Shown: positions 59,973 through 64,000 of the stretch, piece by piece
Layout: every line of letters starts with the position of its first letter
How positions within the stretch are numbered: the first letter of the stretch is position 1
Assembly (NCBI RefSeq): GCF_019192735.1
Contig: NZ_JAHTKP010000024.1
Location: forward strand, 46,972 to 110,971
Direction of reading: 5' to 3'
DNA: 64,000 bases
Source of the DNA: Kitasatospora aureofaciens
GTDB taxonomy: Bacteria > Actinomycetota > Actinomycetes > Streptomycetales > Streptomycetaceae
The notes under the pieces: generated by a model
The model's input: only the letters and a program-made list of their open reading frames with translations
The model's database searches: none
Told to the model about the DNA's origin: nothing
Translations under genes and position numbers: made by a program

Positions 59973-60419
59973 TCACGGGTGCGCGCCGTCCCCGTACACG
60001 CCGCCGGCGGAGTCGGACAGGCTCGCCATGAACTCCGCGTGGTCGAGGTTCATGTACATCAGCGGGCGCCACCGGGAGTTGTGGTCCGGATGGTGGCGAA
60101 ACCGCTCGGCGGTCCGGCACAGCCTCCCCCACCACAGGGCAATGTCCTGACGCAGCCTCTGCGTCTGCCCGGGCTCCCCGGTTCGCCCCTCCAGGACCAC
60201 CTGGTCCCAGGCGCCCAGCAGGTCCGCCACATGGACACAGTCGGACACGGTGATCCTCGCCAGGCGCTCGGCGACGAACCGGACGTCGCTGTCCTCGGGC
60301 TGCGCGGCAGCGATCTCGCCGAGACGGGCGGACAGGAAGGCCCGCAGCGGGCCGACGTCCTCGGAGTGGAGGTCGTCGGAGAACTCCAACAGCTCCGCCG
60401 GCGTTCGGGCGTCTGCCAT
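59973..60419 (-). CDS. conserved small protein of unknown function
   Basis: 148 residues, helical: ELLEFSDDLHSEDVGPLRAF, VRFVAERLARITVSDCVHVA, RLRQDIALWWGRLCRTAERF and a C-terminal HPDHNSRWRPLMYMNLDHAE. Not recognised as a family. No signal or membrane segment. ATG 60419 follows a GGAGG-type site (GAGGAGGGGACACCG). Confidence 0.55.
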   Translation of the reverse strand: MADARTPAELLEFSDDLHSEDVGPLRAFLSARLGEIAAAQPEDSDVRFVAERLARITVSDCVHVADLLGAWDQVVLEGRTGEPGQTQRLRQDIALWWGRLCRTAERFRHHPDHNSRWRPLMYMNLDHAEFMASLSDSAGGVYGDGAHP

Positions 60420-60580
60420 CGTCGGTGTCCCCTCCTCCGGTTCGGACAGCCTGACATGACAGATCGTCATGTCAGCTCTCTGGAACGGACCCTATCGCGC
60501 CGAGTCAGCGGAACACGGGCGATCGCATCAAGGACACTGTGACGGTGTTGCGGGCAGCCGGATGAAGGCGGAGCAGCGGT

Positions 60581-60835
60581 TCAGGCCGTCAGGGGCAGGC
60601 CAGCGGCCTCGGCGGCGGCGATCGTCTGCCGCAGGGTCTGCCGCGCCTGCTCCAACTCGTCAGCACGGCAGTCGAGTTCGGCGAGCTGAGCGCGGAGCTT
60701 GGTGAGCACACCCGGGCAGGCGCGCAGCGGACCGTCCGGCTGACCGCAGGGCAGGACCTGTTGGATCATCCTGGTCGGCAGGCCGGCCGCCAGCAGGGCG
60801 CGGATCTGGCGGACGGCCTGCTCGGCGGCCGGCGA
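60581..60835 (-). pseudogene. MerR-family regulator, N-terminal HTH missing
   Basis: The minus strand to stop 60581 carries the C-terminal dimerisation part of a MerR regulator: AEQAVRQIRALLAAGLPTRM, IQQVLPC, then LTKLRAQLAELDCRADELEQ. The HTH (about 60 residues) is absent; at about 60835 an unrelated plus-strand gene end begins. Remnant. Confidence 0.7.
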
Positions 60836-60878
60836 CCGCGTCCTGGGCGGCACCTTCGCCGAACTGCTCGGCCTCTGA
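60822..60878 (+). pseudogene. 3' end of an unidentified plus-strand gene
   Basis: About 16 codons (AGDRVLGGTFAELLGL, TGA at 60876-60878) in GC3-biased frame with no start, directly followed by a terminator hairpin. Marks a deletion junction against the MerR remnant. Confidence 0.35.
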
Positions 60879-60895
60879 GTCGACTTGAGAACACA

Positions 60896-60928
60896 CCGCC
60901 CGCCCCCGACGGGGGTGGGGGCGGGCGG
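60896..60928. terminator. strong GC hairpin terminator
   Basis: Perfect 12-bp stem CCGCCCGCCCCC (60896-60907) with complement 60917-60928 and a 9-base loop, just after the plus-strand gene end at 60878. May terminate both strands. Confidence 0.65.
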
Positions 60929-60949
60929 GCCGGGAAGGGGACGGCCGGT

Positions 60950-61040
60950 TCAGCGGGCCGTGGTGACGACGATCTTGCCGAACTGCGCGTTGGACTCCAT
61001 GTGCCGGTGCGCCTGTACGACCTCCTCCAGCGGCCGGATG
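60950..61040 (-). pseudogene. C-terminal remnant of a quinone-type zinc-binding dehydrogenase
   Basis: The minus strand to stop 60950 reads RPLEEVVQAHRHMESNAQFG then KIVVTTAR, the hallmark C-terminus of NADPH:quinone reductases (PLEEAAEAHRxMESxxxxGKIVL). The remaining ~300 residues are missing. A plus-strand gene end (DYGFAAVTESLERLPEFTPT, stop 61109) is fused back-to-back at about 61040. Confidence 0.65.
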
Positions 61041-61136
61041 CTCGACTACGGCTTCGCGGCGGTCACCGAAAGCCTGGAGCGCCTCCCGGAGTTCACCCCG
61101 ACACGCTGACCCGCGCCTCGCTGTCGACCACCTGAA

Positions 61137-61187
61137 GGGGCGAGGACCGCCTTCCGGGGCGAGGACGGCCTTCCGGGGCGAGGACCG
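61137..61187 (+). repeat. 19-bp tandem repeat (2.7 copies)
   Basis: The unit GGGGCGAGGACCGCCTTCC is repeated at 61137, 61156 and partly 61175 (one base differs), just downstream of the patatin gene stop. Confidence 0.7.
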
Positions 61188-61213
61188 ATGCGCTGTCTGC
61201 GTCGGACGGCCTG

Positions 61214-62746
61214 TCAGATCGGTGACCACGCCAGGACCCCCTGGCCATACACGTCCCAGAGGCGACCGGCGAAGAACTGCCCGAACCTGCCCAGCGCGGC
61301 CAGTCGGTCGAGAGCCGTGTCCGACCTCACGCGGAAGGTCGCCAACTGGCGCAAGAAGTCCGGCAGGTGAATATGGATCACTCCAGCGGCCACTACCTCG
61401 GCGCCCTCCTCCTCACCGGCACCCAGATGGCCGCGAAGGATCCTGGTGTACAGCGTCGTCGTGTCGGCCCACAGCCCGTGTCCGGAGTCCTCGCTGACGT
61501 TCTTGCAGCCGCTGAGAGTGAGCGGGTGCCCGGCTCGGTCGGTGAAGAAGAGGCGGTAGAGCATCCGCAGATGCTCCGGGTCGGAATCTTCGACGAAGAG
61601 GTTGAAGGTGCCCGATTCCACCGGACGCCGACCGCCCAACGCCTCACAGTGGACCTCGCCGCTGACCACCGCCTCGTGCCGGGGGGATGCGAGGAATCGG
61701 TCGAGCCCGTCGGCGCAGATCGTCAGATGTACCGACAAGTCTTCGCCCGGTCGGTCGCCCGGAGCCGGACCGGCGCCGGGATCTGCGGCGCCGAATGCGA
61801 CCGTACCGGTCATGCGCTCCGTGAACCGCAGGCATGTGCCATCGTCGGGCGGGCTCGCCACCGGAGCGGACAGCGGTATCGCCTCCGCCACGCACCAGCT
61901 TCGCGCTGTCTGCACCCCGAGTTCCACGGCCTGTCGGAATCGCTCCTGGCTGAAGTTGATCAGGTAGTTCAGCGGGACCTCGGCCTGCAGCAACTTGATC
62001 TCGATGAAACGCCCGAACTCGCCCCGTCCGCCCGCGCGGACGGCGGCGTTGCTTGCCTCGATCCGGCGCTGCCACTCCTGCAGTCGACTGTTGGCAACCG
62101 TCTCGATGATCTGGAAGTAGTTCGCAACAAAGCCGTTGTACCAGCGACGGCGCTGACTGACCGTCCAGATGATCCACAGCTCGTCGCAACCCCGGCGGAT
62201 CGCTTCGCCGATGTTCGCATCGGTGACATAGACGGCATCGATGTACGTCCTGCCGTCGATGACGACCGGAGGAAACCACATCGGCAGCGACACGGCGGCG
62301 CAGAGGCGGTCCTCGTCCATCTGGTCGGCGGTCAGGACCTCCAGCTCGTTCGCGGAGAAGTCGTAGAGATTGAAGGTGGCGACCCGGTCGGTGGCGCGGA
62401 TCTTCTCCCAGTCGAGTCCCCATGAGCGGAAGACATGCCGTCGGTATCCGTCGAGGGTGAAGAGCGAAGCGGCGTACGGCCCCTTGAGGTACTCCGACCA
62501 GTTGGGAGTGACACCCTTCAACGGGCGCAGACGGCGCCAGTTGTCGGCGATCTGCCGTCCCGACATGCCCTGGCAGTACATGGCGAGGTTGAACACTCCC
62601 CCGCTCGCGCCGTCCGCATGGTCGAACCGCCGGCCCGCCTCGTCGAGCCAGACCTGGAGTACACCTGCCTGGAAGGCGACCTTGAGCCCGCCACCGGCGA
62701 GAATCAGGGCCCGGTGGACGGCATCGGTGCCGTGGCCATCCGTCAT
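61214..62746 (-). CDS. patatin-like phospholipase with extra C-terminal domain
   Basis: 510 residues. Patatin marks: oxyanion loop ILAGGGLKVAFQAGVLQVWL near residue 15 and the nucleophile elbow DGASGGVFNLA (G-x-S-x-G) near residue 47. The catalytic Asp (usually DGG) must lie around AVSLPMWFPPVVIDGRTYID (D-G-R here). After residue ~310 a C-terminal domain seen fused to GMC oxidoreductases appears (LRFTERMTGTVAF, FNLFVEDSDPEHLRMLYRLF, LPDFLRQLATFRV). It hydrolyses lipid acyl groups and is likely linked to sterol/lipid catabolism with the neighbour. ATG 62746 follows GGGAGGTG. Confidence 0.85.
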   Translation of the reverse strand: MTDGHGTDAVHRALILAGGGLKVAFQAGVLQVWLDEAGRRFDHADGASGGVFNLAMYCQGMSGRQIADNWRRLRPLKGVTPNWSEYLKGPYAASLFTLDGYRRHVFRSWGLDWEKIRATDRVATFNLYDFSANELEVLTADQMDEDRLCAAVSLPMWFPPVVIDGRTYIDAVYVTDANIGEAIRRGCDELWIIWTVSQRRRWYNGFVANYFQIIETVANSRLQEWQRRIEASNAAVRAGGRGEFGRFIEIKLLQAEVPLNYLINFSQERFRQAVELGVQTARSWCVAEAIPLSAPVASPPDDGTCLRFTERMTGTVAFGAADPGAGPAPGDRPGEDLSVHLTICADGLDRFLASPRHEAVVSGEVHCEALGGRRPVESGTFNLFVEDSDPEHLRMLYRLFFTDRAGHPLTLSGCKNVSEDSGHGLWADTTTLYTRILRGHLGAGEEEGAEVVAAGVIHIHLPDFLRQLATFRVRSDTALDRLAALGRFGQFFAGRLWDVYGQGVLAWSPI

Positions 62747-62771
62747 GAGCACCTCCCTGGAAACGTCTCTG

Positions 62772-62840
62772 TCAGCTCCTGAAAGCTCAGCTCCTGAAGC
62801 TCAGCGCCTGAAGCTCAGCGCCTGAAGCTCAGCGCCTGAA
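62772..62840 (-). repeat. 14-bp tandem repeats at the end of the GMC oxidoreductase gene
   Basis: On the minus strand the last codons TTCAGGCGCTGAGC recur about five times (two with A for C, one with an extra T) from inside the stop codon of the GMC gene (62829) toward the patatin start. Each copy contains a TGA. Typical slippage expansion; not CRISPR because there are no spacers. Confidence 0.75.
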
Positions 62841-63525
62841 GCCGTCGATGATCCGGTCGGCCGAGCGGTCGGCCAGCGCGGCAATGGTGAGCGAGGGGTT
62901 CGAACCCACCGGCCCCGGCATGATCGAGCCGTCGGCGATGGACAGACCGGGGCAGCCGTACACCTCCCCGTAGGAATTGACCACGCCCTCCTCTCGATTG
63001 CGACCCATCGGGGCCCCGCCGAGCGGGTGGACGGTGATCAGCCGGTTGAGGTACGAGAGGGGATCGGAGGCGTACCGCCCGCCCAACGTCGAGGACAACT
63101 CGCGCATGGTCCGGTTCACCCGGTCGAAATAGGCGTCCGAGGCGGCGGTGTCCCAGTCCAGGTCCAGGTATCCGTCCCGCAGCCGCATCCGGCCGTTAGG
63201 CACGTCCCGCCCCATCCCGAGCAGCGGCAGCGACGTGGCGGTGAGCAGTCCCTTGCCCACGACGCCGGAGAGCTGACGACCGACCTCGCTCCTGGGGCTG
63301 TGGCTCAGACGGGACCAGCCCCTGCGCAGCAGGAAGCGCAGAACGTGCTTCGACATGGTGAGGGCGTTCTGCTCCACCAGCCAGTTGACGAAGTCCGGAT
63401 AGCCGGCGTCCTCGATGAAGAACCCGCGTCCGCTCCCGCCGTCGAGCCGGTCCGGCATCCGCATCGCGCTGGTGATGACCGGACCGAAACTGATGGCGTC
63501 CCGTGGAGTGGTGTAGCAAGGATCT
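62829..63525 (-). pseudogene. GMC-family (cholesterol oxidase-like) oxidoreductase, interrupted by IS256 element
   Basis: About 230 codons of the C-terminal part survive: AGYPDFVNWLVEQNALTMSK, DTAASDAYFDRVNRTMRELS, LITVHPLGGAPMG and PGLSIADGSIMPGPVGSNPS with LTIAALADRSADRI. The active-site His and Asn of cholesterol oxidase-like GMC enzymes are in HPLGG and GSNPSLTI. Upstream of about 63525 the homology ends where the IS element starts, so the FAD domain lies beyond it. The C-terminal domain link to the patatin neighbour suggests a lipid/sterol pathway. Confidence 0.75.
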
Positions 63526-64000
63526 TGGAGTAACCCCTGGTCATAGGAGAGCCATCGCGCAACTCTCTGAGTAGAACGGCGAGTTCACCAGGGGGTGCGC
63601 GATGGCCTTGTCCCAGTCTGACTTACTCCGCCTCATGGAGTCACTGCGTACGGCCGACGGAATTGAGTTGATCAGGACCCTCGCTCAGCGGATCCTGCAG
63701 GAACTGATCGAGGCCGAGGCCACCGCCCGGATCGGCGCCGAGCCCGGCGAACACACCGAGGCCCGCACCACCTGGCGCAACGGCCACCGCGACAAGACGC
63801 TCACCACCCAGGCCGGCGACCTGGAACTGGCCATCCCCAAGGTCCGCACCGGCAGCTTCTTCCCCAGCCTGCTCGAGCGCCGGCGCCGCATCGACCAAGC
63901 CCTGTACGCGGTCATCATGGAGGCCTACGTGCTGGGCGTGTCCACCCGCTCGGTCGACGACCTGGTCAAAGCCCTCGGCGCGGACACCGGCATCTCCAAG
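63526..64000 (+). mobile_element. IS256-family insertion sequence (left part)
   Basis: The element begins within about 63520-63530, where GMC homology breaks. It contains a short inverted pair (ACCCCTGG near 63536; CCAGGGGGT near 63587) in its non-coding left end and a transposase gene that continues past the window. The right end and any target-site duplication are outside the window. Confidence 0.7.
63602..64000 (+). CDS. IS256-family transposase, 3' end beyond window
   Basis: 133 codons visible from ATG 63602 to the window end. Text is diagnostic of IS256/Mutator-type enzymes: LAQRILQELIEAEATARIGA, TTWRNGHRDKTLTTQAGDLE, IPKVRTGSFFPSLLERRRRI and DQALYAVIMEAYVLGVSTRS with VDDLVKALG. The DDE catalytic core would follow outside the window. 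A mutation-free reading frame suggests a recent insertion. Confidence 0.9.
   Translation, partial: MALSQSDLLRLMESLRTADGIELIRTLAQRILQELIEAEATARIGAEPGEHTEARTTWRNGHRDKTLTTQAGDLELAIPKVRTGSFFPSLLERRRRIDQALYAVIMEAYVLGVSTRSVDDLVKALGADTGISK

Noticed and set aside
62772..62840. Possible CRISPR or attachment-site repeats
   Set aside because: 14-bp repeats adjoin without spacers and derive from the end of the GMC gene.
1..64000. tRNA, rRNA or tmRNA genes
   Set aside because: I looked for cloverleaf ends and conserved rRNA stretches and saw none; a tRNA scan would be needed to exclude one completely.

Overview
The window is high-GC DNA (about 70% or more by eye, with third codon positions nearly all G or C) from a streptomycete-like actinomycete, most likely Streptomyces or Kitasatospora. 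The evidence is the codon usage, frequent GTG starts, the XRE-TPR, SigE-type and ArsR-type regulators, and secondary-metabolism genes. Nothing in the window fixes the species. I found no rRNA, tRNA or CRISPR array. The overall character is that of an accessory or chromosome-arm region: intact small operons alternate with many gene fragments left by deletion and IS activity.

Layout. 0-6.6 kb (minus strand): an operon with an HPP membrane protein, a DDI2-like HD hydrolase, a vanadium-haloperoxidase-fold secreted protein, a cupin, both subunits of a glutamate-mutase-like B12 enzyme, and an FAD/NAD(P)-binding protein cut by the window edge. 7-10.2 kb: TetR regulator, class 3 lipase, AraC regulator and an NTF2-like protein. 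10.2-13.8 kb: the ruin of a biosynthetic cluster, with an intact fatty acyl-AMP ligase and acyl carrier protein flanked by chimeric fragments (HxlR/P450 and WS-DGAT/FAD-monooxygenase). 13.8-15.1 kb: hydrolase and MarR pair around a palindromic operator. 15.2-17.7 kb: mercury resistance (MerA, ArsR-type regulator, a probable MerB tail) and a LysR remnant. 18-20.4 kb: SDR and an RclA-like flavoprotein. 20.4-26.1 kb: a dead glycosyltransferase, then an XRE-TPR regulator, a very strong 42-bp palindrome and an accessory peptidoglycan-precursor operon (GlmU-like hexapeptide protein and MurA-like half, both damaged, then a serine beta-lactamase-fold protein and MurB). 26.2-27.5 kb: a 19-codon leader ORF, a GNAT acetyltransferase and a paralogous translation factor IF-1. 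27.8-31.2 kb: a 1129-residue HEAT-repeat-type protein.

The strongest candidate for an undescribed system is at 31.2-36.4 kb. On the minus strand a 26-codon ORF with an excellent ribosome binding site is followed by a hairpin, then an HExxH-type peptide-modification protein, a YcaO protein, a methyltransferase and a cytochrome P450, tightly packed or overlapping. A 3-cysteine ferredoxin is transcribed divergently. This looks like a RiPP (ribosomally made, modified peptide) cluster whose precursor has no Cys or Thr and only one Ser, so the usual azoline chemistry has almost no substrate. The ferredoxin runs directly into a GT4 glycosyltransferase and a sugar cassette (N,N-dimethylformamidase-fold protein, UDP-sugar dehydrogenase, epimerase) to 41.7 kb.

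41.7-53.6 kb: a deleted erythromycin esterase, a membrane-anchored Mrr-like nuclease pair, an AhpD-like protein, a LanC fragment, an NTF2-like protein, an NAD kinase paralog, a PRC/MgtE-N/CBS protein translationally coupled to a variant NRAMP transporter, an oxidoreductase/AraC pair, a VOC protein, then fragments of a tyrosine recombinase and an ABC transporter. 53.6-60.4 kb: SigE-type sigma factor with a membrane partner, a transposase scrap, a TAXI solute-binding lipoprotein, a two-component system, an MHS-type MFS transporter and a small conserved protein. 60.5-64 kb: a mosaic of gene ends, a patatin-like phospholipase and a GMC oxidoreductase interrupted by an IS256-family element that runs off the window.
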